A DNA stretch of 46,305 nucleotides, taken from CAYWKS01 sp964458935. Its GTDB lineage: Bacteria > Planctomycetota > Phycisphaerae > Phycisphaerales > Zrk34. A program made the position numbers and the translations under genes. The DNA is taken from contig CAYWKS010000026.1 of assembly GCA_964458935.1 (NCBI GenBank), positions 1 to 46,305 on the forward strand, in the 5' to 3' direction. This document shows positions 9,212 through 17,300 of this stretch, in pieces. The first letter of the stretch is position 1. Each line of letters starts with the position of its first letter. Below the pieces are notes generated by a model. It was not told where the DNA came from. It did no database searches and saw only the letters and a list, made by a program, of their open reading frames with translations.

Positions 9212-9463
9212 TCACTGGTCCCCGCTGGCGAAGTGCAACGTGCGACCCTCATGCACGATGCCGATCGGCTTGTCGACGTCGACCAGCGAGTCCCCCAGCG
9301 GATCGACCTTCAGCGGATAGGGATGGCCAGCATGTTCGCCCTTCTCGGCCTGCGCCTTGCGGTGATCGCCGTGGCCGTAGCCGTTGTCGGCCGCGAAGGC
9401 CTGGCCGGTGTGGAGCGCAACCGCGAACAGCCGTGCGGCATCGAACTTCCGGGTGAGTGACAT
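9212..9463 (-). CDS. Small exported YHS-like protein lacking the cysteines
   Basis: Protein of 83 residues heading the efflux operon. It has an AAGGA ribosome site 7 bases before ATG 9463 and a signal peptide ending QAFAA. The mature part opens His-rich (GYGHGDHRK, GEHAGHP). Its last 35 residues align with the YHS-like end of CusB in the same operon: YPLKVDPLG against YPIDFCLVS, DKPIGIVHEGRTLHF against GKPVTVQYQGRTVKF. The metal-binding Cys positions are Asp, Ala, Ser and Gln here, and the protein stops right after FASGDQ. This looks like a degenerate or repurposed YHS-like domain. Possible roles are a periplasmic metal buffer through the His residues or a structural accessory; neither is shown. 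Its stop is one base from the cusC start. Confidence 0.72.
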   Translation of the reverse strand: MSLTRKFDAARLFAVALHTGQAFAADNGYGHGDHRKAQAEKGEHAGHPYPLKVDPLGDSLVDVDKPIGIVHEGRTLHFASGDQ

Positions 9464-9866
9464 GCTGGTGTCCTTACAATGTGCCCGCCGGTGGGGCAGA
9501 ATCGTGGGTCATCGGAGGGCTCGCTCAGCCGGCAGGCGGCCGTCCCCTATTCCAAACGGATGCCCCGGGCCGGCGGGTTCCATGAAATGCGAGAATGCTG
9601 CCGCTCATGGCGATACCCACGTCACCGCTGACCAGGTCGGCCGAACGCCAACCCGCCGAGGATGACGATGAGCCAAGCCGGCATTGATGCCCCGGCGACG
9701 GGCGCCCCCGCGAGATCGTGGAAGCACAGCCTTCCATGCGCCGCGCGTAGGCAATGGCAAACCATTGAGCAACGCTCCGGCTTGTCGCCATCGCCCAAGC
9801 GGCGAGAATTGTGCGGATGCCATGGAACCCCGCGCCCCTTCCGACTCGTTCAGACAGGTGGACCGC
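9464..9866. promoter_or_regulatory. Divergent control region between efflux operon and sigma/anti-sigma genes
   Basis: A 403-base gap between two divergent operons, with no credible gene. Both 5' ends have good ribosome sites (AAGGA before 9463 on the minus strand, AGGTGGA before 9867 on the plus strand), so promoters for both must lie here. I could not pick convincing sigma-70 boxes. An ECF-type autoregulated promoter is expected in this arrangement, but I cannot define it from sequence alone. Confidence 0.45.
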
Positions 9867-10466
9867 ATGACCGCACAACCCATCAGCGACGCCCAGGCCG
9901 AGCGGTTCAAGCGGCTGGCCTGGCCCCAGATGGCGGCTGTGCTGCGGACGGCCCAATGTCTGACCCGGCACCAGGCCGAGGCCGAGGACTTGGCCCAGGA
10001 GACCATGATCAAGGCCATGCGCGCGATGGACACCTACCATGACGGCACCAACATCCGGGCGTGGCTGCTGACGATCCTCCGCCGCACGCATATCGATCGG
10101 CTTCGCGCTCACAAGCCCCGGCCAAACGAGATGCCGCTCGATGAGACGATGATCGAGCCGGCGGACGACCCGAGCGAATCGGCCGGCACGTTCGACGAAC
10201 AATGGACCGAGCCCGAGCAGTTGATGAATCGCTTCGAGGACGAGGCCGTCGCCGACGCGTTGCGGGCACTGCCCCACGACCTCCGGTGGACGCTGCTGCT
10301 GGTGGATGTGGAACAGTTGGAACAGGCCGATGCGGCCGATGTACTCGGCGTGGCGGTCGGCACGATCAAGAGCCGGGCCCACCGGGGCCGGGCCATGTTG
10401 CGGGATCACCTTCACCGGCGCGCCGTCCAACGCGGCTGGGTCCGTGAAGCGGAGGATCTGCGATGA
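9867..10466 (+). CDS. ECF-type RNA polymerase sigma factor
   Basis: Alternative sigma factor of 199 residues. Region 2 is clear: VLRTAQCLTRHQAEAEDLAQ with ETMIKAMRAMDTYHDGTNIR and AWLLTILRRTHIDRLR (about residues 24-80). Region 4 is also clear: ALRALPHDLRWTLLLVDVEQ with ADVLGVAVGTIKSRAHRGRA, a helix-turn-helix (about 130-185). The start at 9867 (MTAQPISD) is chosen for AGGTGGA 4 bases upstream; a start at 9822 has no ribosome site. An acidic linker of about 35 residues separates the two regions. It overlaps the following anti-sigma gene by ATGA and diverges from the copper efflux operon, which makes that operon its most likely target. The target is inference from position. Confidence 0.93.
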   Translation: MTAQPISDAQAERFKRLAWPQMAAVLRTAQCLTRHQAEAEDLAQETMIKAMRAMDTYHDGTNIRAWLLTILRRTHIDRLRAHKPRPNEMPLDETMIEPADDPSESAGTFDEQWTEPEQLMNRFEDEAVADALRALPHDLRWTLLLVDVEQLEQADAADVLGVAVGTIKSRAHRGRAMLRDHLHRRAVQRGWVREAEDLR

Positions 10467-11143
10467 ACCACGAACACGACAATCGCGTGGACCAAGCCAC
10501 CACTGCACGGCTTGCACAACTCGCCGCACGCCCCGTGGATACCGCGCGCCTGGAACATCACCTCCATCAAGTGATGGCGACGGAAGTTGGGTCTGCGGCC
10601 ACAACGACGCCGATGGCGTGGCGACGCGGGTGGCGTCGGGTCACCAGCGCCGCGGCCGCGATCCTGATCGTCGTGACGATTGGGTGGCTGGCGCTGGACA
10701 GTGGCACGTCGTCCGCCGTGGCCGCCCCGACCGGGCTGGCTCAGTTGCACCGTGACGTGGCCGACGGCCGCATTCCGGACCTGAAAGTCTCCAGCGTGGC
10801 CGAAGCGAACCAGCTTCTGGCCGACCAGTCCAACGGCGTCGTCCCGGTTCCCGAACTACCGGGCATCATGATGTCCTGCTGCCTCCATCAGCACGCCGGC
10901 GCCACGCTGACCTGTGCGCTCATTGCAAGAGATGGCCAGTTGATCTCCGTCGCCATCGCCGATGGCGCGAAGCTCCACTCGCCGCACGGCAAGACCATCA
11001 CACGCGGCGACCGACAGTTCATCGCCCATACCGCCAACGGCATCAACATGGTCATGGCCCGCGCGAGCGACCGTTGGCTGTGCGTGATGGGCGAGATCGA
11101 CTTCGAGCAACTCGCCGACGTCGCGGCCCAGATCCAGTTGTGA
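10463..11143 (+). CDS. Membrane-anchored anti-sigma factor with Cys/His periplasmic sensor
   Basis: Protein of 226 residues whose ATG overlaps the sigma stop codon, the usual sigma/anti-sigma coupling. A cytoplasmic part of about 55 residues is rich in His (MNHEHDNR, EHHLHQ). One membrane helix follows (VTSAAAAILIVVTIGWLAL, about 60-78), then a periplasmic domain of about 145 residues. That domain contains MMSCCLHQHAGATLTC near residues 136-151: adjacent Cys, two His and a further Cys in one short stretch. The layout fits a sensor that releases the sigma factor when it binds metal or is oxidised. I do not recognise a canonical zinc-binding anti-sigma motif (HxxxCxxC) in the cytoplasmic part. 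Function as anti-sigma is inferred from position and topology. Confidence 0.78.
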   Translation: MNHEHDNRVDQATTARLAQLAARPVDTARLEHHLHQVMATEVGSAATTTPMAWRRGWRRVTSAAAAILIVVTIGWLALDSGTSSAVAAPTGLAQLHRDVADGRIPDLKVSSVAEANQLLADQSNGVVPVPELPGIMMSCCLHQHAGATLTCALIARDGQLISVAIADGAKLHSPHGKTITRGDRQFIAHTANGINMVMARASDRWLCVMGEIDFEQLADVAAQIQL

Positions 11144-11370
11144 ATGGAAGCGGCCACCCCCCCATCCTTATGCCTTGCGTGCGCCTCGTGGGGCTGCCGA
11201 ACGCGGACTCACCCACGCCGCGTATGACGTCGCATTCGCGAGCCGAACCGAACCGACCGATCGCCGCGTCAGAATGGGTGCTGTCCAAAGTCAGGATCTG
11301 ACCGGGTGTCAGGGACCTCTTGTTGCCCTCAACGGCGTTGGAGCCCGCCCGGTGCAGCGCGCATGGAAAG

Positions 11371-11389
11371 GCCCGGCGCTTGGCCGGGC
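11371..11389 (-). terminator. GC hairpin after PEP-CTERM gene
   Basis: Perfect 7-base stem GCCCGGC/GCCGGGC with a 5-base loop, 33 bases past the stop codon at 11422. On the minus strand it is followed by CTTTCC, a weak U-tract. Possibly a terminator or an mRNA 3'-end stabiliser. Confidence 0.45.
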
Positions 11390-11421
11390 TCCGAGGCTGT
11401 TGGGTAGATGGGGTTCTTCGG

Positions 11422-12090
11422 TCAGCGACGCCGACGCAGCGCGACGAGCCCGCCGAGACCCAGCAGGGCTAACGACGCCGGCTCGGGAATCTGCGTGAGG
11501 ACCACGTGATTGGGCGTGCCGTACGGCTGCCATGACGTCCCGCCATCGAAGCTGAACTCGAACCAGACATCGAAGAAGCTGTCGACCTCGAACTCTCCGC
11601 CGGGCAGTTGCGTCAACGCGAGTTGACCCGTCGAAGGGGTGTTGGGATCGATCCGCACCTGGTAGTTGATGCCACCGACGTTGCCGCTCAGGCTCATCGA
11701 GACCATCTCTGTTTGAAAAAGTCCGGTGGTGTCGCGGATTCCGGTGATCCTGACGGGTACATCATGATTCACCTCAACACCTCCGCCATTGTCGCCGAGT
11801 TTCACTTCGAAGAACACATCGAAGAACGAATCGACGACGAACTGGTCGCCGTCCACAATCTCCGCCAGATTAGCTGGGTTGCTCGTGCTCTCGGCGGTCA
11901 GTCCCAGCGAGAGGATCTCGGTGTCGTAATCCATCACCAGAGCGTGACGGGTGCGTTCGGACAACTCGTAGGTCGTGCCCGTGACGGGGTACAGTGGGCT
12001 GCTGGATTCAGCGGCGTCGGCGGTCAGCGTCGGCACGAGGCCGACAGCAAGGGCACCCAGAAGCATCGCGAGCGTTTGAGGCATGGTCAT
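11422..12090 (-). CDS. PEP-CTERM exported protein with a duplicated VDSFFDV motif
   Basis: Predicted secreted and sorted protein of 222 residues. The start at 12090 is preceded by GGAGAT 8 bases upstream and gives a signal peptide MTMPQTLAMLLGALAVGLVP ending near TADAA. The C terminus is a full PEP-CTERM signal: IPEPASLALLGLGGLVA then four Arg. Two copies of a short beta unit, QFVVDSFFDVFFEVKL and EFEVDSFFDVWFEFSF, lie about 90 residues apart, so the body is an internal duplication. Proteins of this kind are processed by an exosortase and retained at the cell surface or in exopolymer. The substrate or partner is unknown. It is transcribed alone. Confidence 0.85.
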   Translation of the reverse strand: MTMPQTLAMLLGALAVGLVPTLTADAAESSSPLYPVTGTTYELSERTRHALVMDYDTEILSLGLTAESTSNPANLAEIVDGDQFVVDSFFDVFFEVKLGDNGGGVEVNHDVPVRITGIRDTTGLFQTEMVSMSLSGNVGGINYQVRIDPNTPSTGQLALTQLPGGEFEVDSFFDVWFEFSFDGGTSWQPYGTPNHVVLTQIPEPASLALLGLGGLVALRRRR

Positions 12091-12629
12091 TGCGGGATCT
12101 CCATCCGAATACGAATGTGCGACGAACAAGGCCGATCGAGCGCAACGCGCGCTCGCTGAACACGTCCGATGGGCCAGTTGCTTGCGCGCACACACCTCAT
12201 CATGCGGCGGGTCGCCACATGCTCAACCGCGCGACGTGTGGATACAGCATCCGACAGCCGGCCCAAGTTGTTCCCGCGTCTTCCCCGCTTGGTCGCTCTC
12301 GGATCGCAACGTGACGACGAGAACCGTCGCCGTTTCGACTGCCGCCTTCCCGTCGAGATGGTAAAGGCGGGTGAAGGGTACTACAAATTAAAAAGCCGCG
12401 AATCTCAGATCGCTGCGTCAGACGCCGGGCGAAGCGTCGCCGGGCCTGACCGCAATACAGGCCAACGCGAAGCCATCTGAAGGGCGAGTTCTTCGGCGTT
12501 TCGTTTGGCCCCGTGGCAGCGCCCGGCTGCACTTCAATCGGCAGAGTCCCATGTCGCCGCGACCCGGCGCAACCCTTGACCCGGCCAGAACCCCAACGGC
12601 AGACAGCGCATCTCAACGCGCACGAGAGA
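12091..12629. other. Non-coding spacer between two PEP-CTERM genes
   Basis: Upstream region of the first PEP-CTERM gene and downstream region of the second. I see no supported gene. A short AT-rich patch (AAATTAAAAA at 12385-12394) beside a small inverted repeat (GCG, ATCT, AGAT, CGC within 12398-12413) could act as a weak minus-strand terminator about 270 bases after the gene ending at 12677. A promoter for the gene starting at 12090 should lie near 12110-12150, but no clear boxes are visible. Confidence 0.4.
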
Positions 12630-12652
12630 GAGCCCGGCGTGCGGCCGGGCTC
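12630..12652 (-). terminator. GC hairpin after second PEP-CTERM gene
   Basis: Perfect 9-base stem GAGCCCGGC/GCCGGGCTC with loop of 5 bases, 25 bases past the stop at 12677. On the minus strand it is followed by TCTCTCGTG. The core is nearly the same as the hairpin at 11371-11389. Confidence 0.55.
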
Positions 12653-12676
12653 ACCGGTGTTGGCGTGGCACTGGAA

Positions 12677-13462
12677 TCAGCGTCGGCGTCGCAGCGTCGC
12701 CGCCCCGCCGACCGCGAGCAGCGCGATCGACGTCGGCTCGGGGATGCCACTGGCGTTGATGTCGTCGAACGAGGCAATGATCTGCTGACCGTCTGGCGCA
12801 TCATCTTCGAGTTGCGCAAACACCCCCGCGACGCCCGAGTCAAACATGTCATCCGTCGTCGTCATCTCCCCCAGCAGGTTGCCGTCGGGCGCATCGAACA
12901 CCTGCCCGGTCAACACGTTGCCGGTGACGTCGAACACGAGGTACAGCGGCTGGTCGGTCGGCAAGTTGTCGGTATCCAGATCACCGTCGGTGTCGCTGGC
13001 GATGAGACTGGACAAGCCGTCGTCGTCGTCAGTGAACTTGAGGATGCCCCACACGCCGTCGAGCAGCGCATAACCGAAGGCATAGGCCCGGCCCTGCTCG
13101 CGGTCGGCCCGCAGCAACAGCCCGATGATCGTGTGGTTGCCCGGTTCTGGGGGGGCGAGGTTCACCCAGGCGGAGATCGTCGCGTCGGTGTAGACCTCGT
13201 CAACCGCACCGTAGGCCTGCTCGATGGTCTCTGGGTCGGGCAGCGTTACGCCGTTGGGGTCGCGCAACTCACCATACACCGAGCCGCTGTGCTCGATCGG
13301 CCATTCCGGTACGTCAAACTCATCATCGTCTGTCTCGATGACAAACAGTTCCCACTCTTGATCTGCGGTCCCACCGCCGAAGCTCTCACTCCAATCGGCC
13401 AGGACCGGCGTAGACAACAACAGCGCCGCGGCTACAGCCGCAAATCCAGCGTGGTACAGCAT
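12677..13462 (-). CDS. PEP-CTERM exported protein, concanavalin-like body
   Basis: Secreted protein of 261 residues. The start at 13462 gives MLYHAGFAAVAAALLLSTPV with cleavage after VLA; the ribosome site is poor (only a GA-rich stretch). The C terminus is IPEPTSIALLAVGGAATL followed by four Arg, a slightly divergent PEP-CTERM signal. The middle has the rhythm of a beta-sandwich (laminin-G/glucanase-like): DATISAWVNLAPPEPGNHTI, GLLLRADREQGRAYAFGYAL, PLYLVFDVTGNVLTGQVFD and a closing IIASFDDINASG strand. This is the pattern seen in many planctomycete PEP-CTERM proteins, usually without catalytic function. The fold is inference. A plausible promoter lies at 13527-13554. Confidence 0.83.
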   Translation of the reverse strand: MLYHAGFAAVAAALLLSTPVLADWSESFGGGTADQEWELFVIETDDDEFDVPEWPIEHSGSVYGELRDPNGVTLPDPETIEQAYGAVDEVYTDATISAWVNLAPPEPGNHTIIGLLLRADREQGRAYAFGYALLDGVWGILKFTDDDDGLSSLIASDTDGDLDTDNLPTDQPLYLVFDVTGNVLTGQVFDAPDGNLLGEMTTTDDMFDSGVAGVFAQLEDDAPDGQQIIASFDDINASGIPEPTSIALLAVGGAATLRRRR

Positions 13463-13842
13463 GGGGTGCAGTCTCTCTCTCAGGGTGTCCAGCCGTGGGG
13501 GTACTCCCCGCACGCATCAGCACAGAGTTATACCAAATAGAGGCGTCGGGACAACACATTTGTTGGTGTGTTTCAGATTAGCGTCAGTACATCAATTTGG
13601 GCGGTAGAACAAGGGTCGGGCGTCGCCCAGGGATCGGGAGTCTTTCTTGTTGACTGCGGGAGCCAGAACAGGTGTCAGGCATACTCCGTTGACAAGCTCC
13701 GATGGTGGGTTTGATCGGCCTGGCCGACGCTGACGGTGCGTTGGTCGAGCGGTATAGGTACACACCCTGCGGCAAGCGGGGGTGTGAGTGCGTCTAATGA
13801 AGTGGGCGGACCGGGCGCGGGCGCAAAGGGCTGGCCGGGGGA
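13463..13842. other. Spacer between T2SS operon end and PEP-CTERM gene
   Basis: Stretch of 380 bases between the last type II secretion gene and the start of the PEP-CTERM gene. Besides the candidate promoter it holds GGTGTCAGGCATA at 13671-13683, close to GGTGTCAGGGACC at 11305-11317, a possible dispersed short repeat. No gene is supported. Confidence 0.45.
13527..13554 (-). promoter_or_regulatory. Candidate sigma-70-like promoter for the PEP-CTERM gene
   Basis: Reading the minus strand, TTGTCC (13554-13549) and TATAAC (13532-13527) are 16 bases apart, about 65 bases before the start codon at 13462. Both boxes are near consensus and the surroundings are unusually AT-rich for this genome. 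Confidence 0.45.
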
Positions 13843-14379
13843 TCAGCGGGTGCGCATGTCGAGGGTGACGGGCGCGGAGGCGACGGTGCGCCCCTCGGTC
13901 GGTTCGTACAGGCACACGAGGGACAGCCGGGGCACGCGGGGCGTGTCGTCGCCCCAGTCCAGGGGCAGGCGGTAGCAATGCCCGACGATGGTGCGGCCCC
14001 GGGCGCGCTGGAGTTGGGCGGCGGTGAATCGCCAGCGGTGTATGGGTGGGACGCTGAACAGGTCCGTGGTGGCGACGCGGCCGTCGTACAGTCGGAACTC
14101 CAGAGCGCCGTTGTCGAGGGTGACCGGCTCGGCGCGGTCGGCCTGGAAGAGGTACACGGTGACGGGCACGCCATCGGGCCCGCCCTGCTCATCCCAGTTG
14201 ATGGGGGTGGGGGCGGCGAGCAGTTGGATGGCGTCGATGCGTTGTGCGGGTCCGGTGGTGGTGCGGGCCGGGGGCTGGGCGGTGTCGTGGTCGTGTGTGC
14301 GTGCCGGTTGCTGGCAGCCGGCGCAGGCCGCCACCGAGGCCGCCACCGCCGCGGCGGTCAGGGCCCGGACGAGGCGCAT
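13843..14379 (-). CDS. Lipoprotein at the end of the T2SS operon (possible pilotin)
   Basis: Last gene of the secretion operon, 10 bases after the secretin stop. The chosen start at 14379 gives a compact lipoprotein signal, MRLVRALTAAAVAASVAAC, with lipidation at Cys19. An in-frame start at 14412 would add 11 residues and overlap the secretin gene; neither has a clear ribosome site. The mature part has a short polar linker (HDHDTAQPPARTTTG) and then one beta-rich domain: GVPVTVYLFQADRAEPVTLD, ALEFRLYDG, IVGHCYRLPLDWGDD. I do not recognise a named family. A lipoprotein coupled to a secretin gene is what one would expect of a pilotin or secretin-stabilising factor, but its sequence is not like GspS or PilW, so this is inference from position. 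Confidence 0.75.
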   Translation of the reverse strand: MRLVRALTAAAVAASVAACAGCQQPARTHDHDTAQPPARTTTGPAQRIDAIQLLAAPTPINWDEQGGPDGVPVTVYLFQADRAEPVTLDNGALEFRLYDGRVATTDLFSVPPIHRWRFTAAQLQRARGRTIVGHCYRLPLDWGDDTPRVPRLSLVCLYEPTEGRTVASAPVTLDMRTR

Positions 14380-14389
14380 CCGGACGGGG

Positions 14390-17300
14390 TCATTCGGGCT
14401 GGTCGTCATCATCGGGGTTCTGGTCGGCGGGTTCGGGCTGGTCGGTCACGGTGAGGTCGATCACCTTGGTGCGAGCGGGCGGCTGGGCGGCGTTGGCCCC
14501 GGGGCCGCGGTTGAGCGGTTCGAGCACGCGGCGTTTGAAGGTGTCTTCGGGGTCGGGTTCGAGCAGCTCGATCTCGCTGATGGCCTCGTGGGTGTACATG
14601 TCGGCGTCGTCGAGGTCGCGGACCACGTGGGGCGTGAGGACGATCAGCAGTTCGGTGCGTTCGCGGCTGTCGGAGGTGCTGCGGAACAGGGCGCCGGCGA
14701 GCGGGATGTCGCCGAGCAGGGGCACCTTGTTCTCGCGGAGGCTGTCGGTGGTGTTGATCAGGCCGCCGATCACGATGGTGTGCCCGTCCTTGACGCTGAT
14801 GGTGGTCTCGGCGGTGCGCTGGTTGAAGATGGTGGCGTTGACGGTTTCGCTGATGGGCACGGTGGAGTCGGCGATGGAGCTGATCTCGGGCCGGACATCC
14901 ATCTGCACGAAGCCGTCCTCGTTGATGCGGGGGGTGACCTCGAGGATGACGCCGACGTCCTGGTACTGGATGGTGTTGATGGTGTCGCCGTTGTCGGTGA
15001 TGCGGCTGTTGGTGATGAAGGGCACGCTCTGGCCGACGTTGATGCTGGCGGGCTGGTTGTCGGAGGCGAGGATCTGGGGTCGGCTGAGCACTTCGAGGCG
15101 TCCCTGGGATTGGAGTGCGCGGAACATGAAGCTCAGGTCACCGCCGGTGACGGTGGCGCTGAACCCGCCGAAGGTGGACTGCGCGGTGGACACACCGAAG
15201 TCGGTGCCGGTGACCAGGTCACCGAGGTCGCCGACCTCGGCGTCGAGCGTCCACTCGAAGCCCAGGTCGGTGTCGTCGTCGAGGGTGACCTCGGCGAGGA
15301 GCACCTGGATGAGCACCTGGGGCGGGGGCTGGTCGAGCTGCTGCACGATGGCGATGATCTGCTCGTAGTAGCGCGGGCTGGCGGAGACGAGCAGGGCGTT
15401 GGTGCGTTGCTCGGCGACGACGGCGACCTCGCGTTCGAGCAGCCGCTGGGCGGCGCCGATGCGGTCCTCGCCCAGCGTGTCGACGATGCGCTGGCGTTCC
15501 TGGTCGAGGAAGCTGCGGAGGGACGCCTCGATGTCGACGGCCTGGCTGTTGCGGAGCCGGTAGACGGTGGTCTTGCGCTGCTGGGCGGGGCTGGAGTCGA
15601 GCTCTTCGATGATGCGTCCGCAGAGCTCGACGTAGCCGCGTGTGCCGCCGATGAGCAGGCTGTTGGTGCGGCTGTCGACGGTGACGCTGAGGGCATACTG
15701 GTCGGCGGCGCCGACGGTGGCGCTGGGCTGGCCGGGGCGGGGCGCGGGGTCGGTGTCGCCCGCCTGGGCCGGGTCGACGAGGGTGTAGCTGACCGCGCGT
15801 TCGGAGGTGGTCTGGGGGCCGGCTTCGAGCCTGAACAGGTCGATGAGCACGTCGGCCATCTGCAGGGCGTCGGCGTTGGTCAGCCGGAAGACGCGCACCT
15901 CGGCCATGCGGGGCGCGGCCGAGTCCATGGTGTGGATGATCTGCTTGAGCAGCGGCATGTTCTCGGCGGGCGCGCGGACGATGAGGGTATTGGTGCGGCG
16001 GTCGGGCGTGATGAGGATCGCCTGCTGGAGGGCGCTGGCCACGAGCTTGTCGCCGTCGTCGCTCTGGGAGACGAACTGCAGCACGGTCTGGCGGTTGGGC
16101 GTGAGGTCGACCCCGCCCTGGGGCTGCTCGGTCAGCGCGTCCATGAGGAGCTGGCTGAGGCCTTCGGCGTCGGCGTTCTTGAGGGCGAGCACGCGGATCT
16201 CGGTGACCTTGGTCAGGGCCCGGGTGTCGAGCTTGCTGACGATATCGGCGGCGCGCTTGAGGTCGGCCTCGCCGCCCGTGACGATCAGGGCGTTCATCCG
16301 CTCGTCGATGCTGATGGCGACGCCCGGCTCGCCCTGCTGGTTCTGGAACAGGGTGCGGAGCGCCTGGGCGGCGGCCGCCACGTCGCCGTCGGCCATGGGG
16401 AAGACCTGCGTCGCGGTCTGGCCCTGCGGCTTGTCCAGCCGCTCGACCAGCGACGCGACGAGGGGCATGTCCGCGGGGCTGGCGCTGACGAGCAGGCTGT
16501 TGGTCTTGGCGTCGGCGATGACGGTGATCGGGTCGTTGGGCCCGTCGCGCTGCGGGCGGTTGGCGAACAGGCGGGCGAGCAGCGGCTCCAGCGACGCGGC
16601 CGTCGACTGTTCGAGGGTGAACACGCGGAACTGCCCGGCGGCGAAGCCCTCGCCCGAGTCGAGCCGCTCGAGCATCGCCTCGACCGCGCCGAACGCCTCG
16701 CGCGACCCGGTGACGATCAGGGTGTTGGTCCGCGCGTCGGCGGTGACGGTCGTCGGCAGGCTGCGCCCCGACGCGCCGGCGGCGATCTCGGCCTGCCGCT
16801 TGGCATCGAACATCCGGCTCAGCACCGGCGCCAGCCGCGCCGCGTCCGCGTGCTCCAGCGGGTACAGCCGCACGTCGCTCAGTGCGTCGGCGTCGTCCAG
16901 CCCGTCCACCTGCTCGATGATCTGGTTGATGACCGCGAAGTTCTCCTTGCTGGCCGAGACGATGAGCGTGTTGGTCCGCACGTCGGCGACGATGGAGACC
17001 AGCTCGCGGGCCCGGCGGAGCGGGTCGTTCTGTGCGCCGATGGTGCCGGGCTTGTACAGGCCCTGGCTGACCAGGCCCTGCAGCATCGTCGAGACGCGCT
17101 GGGCGTCGGCGTTCTTCAGGGTGTAAAGCTTCACGACGCCGGTCTCGGTGGGCGGCTCGACGTCCACCTTCGCCAGCAGCGCGCGGACCAGCGCGATGTT
17201 CTCGCGGCTCGCGGAGATGACCAGCGCGTTGGCCAGCGGATCGGTCGCCACGTCCACGCGGTCCTGGGGGTTGGGCGGCTCGCCCTGGGGCGTCATCGAC

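Noticed and set aside
9525..10604. A 359-codon minus-strand frame over the sigma factor
   Set aside because: The plus-strand sigma factor has clear regions 2 and 4; the minus-strand text has no family signs.
12200..12616. A 138-codon minus-strand frame between the PEP-CTERM genes
   Set aside because: No ribosome site, and Arg-rich text with no domain. It runs through the hairpin-bearing spacer; most likely non-coding.
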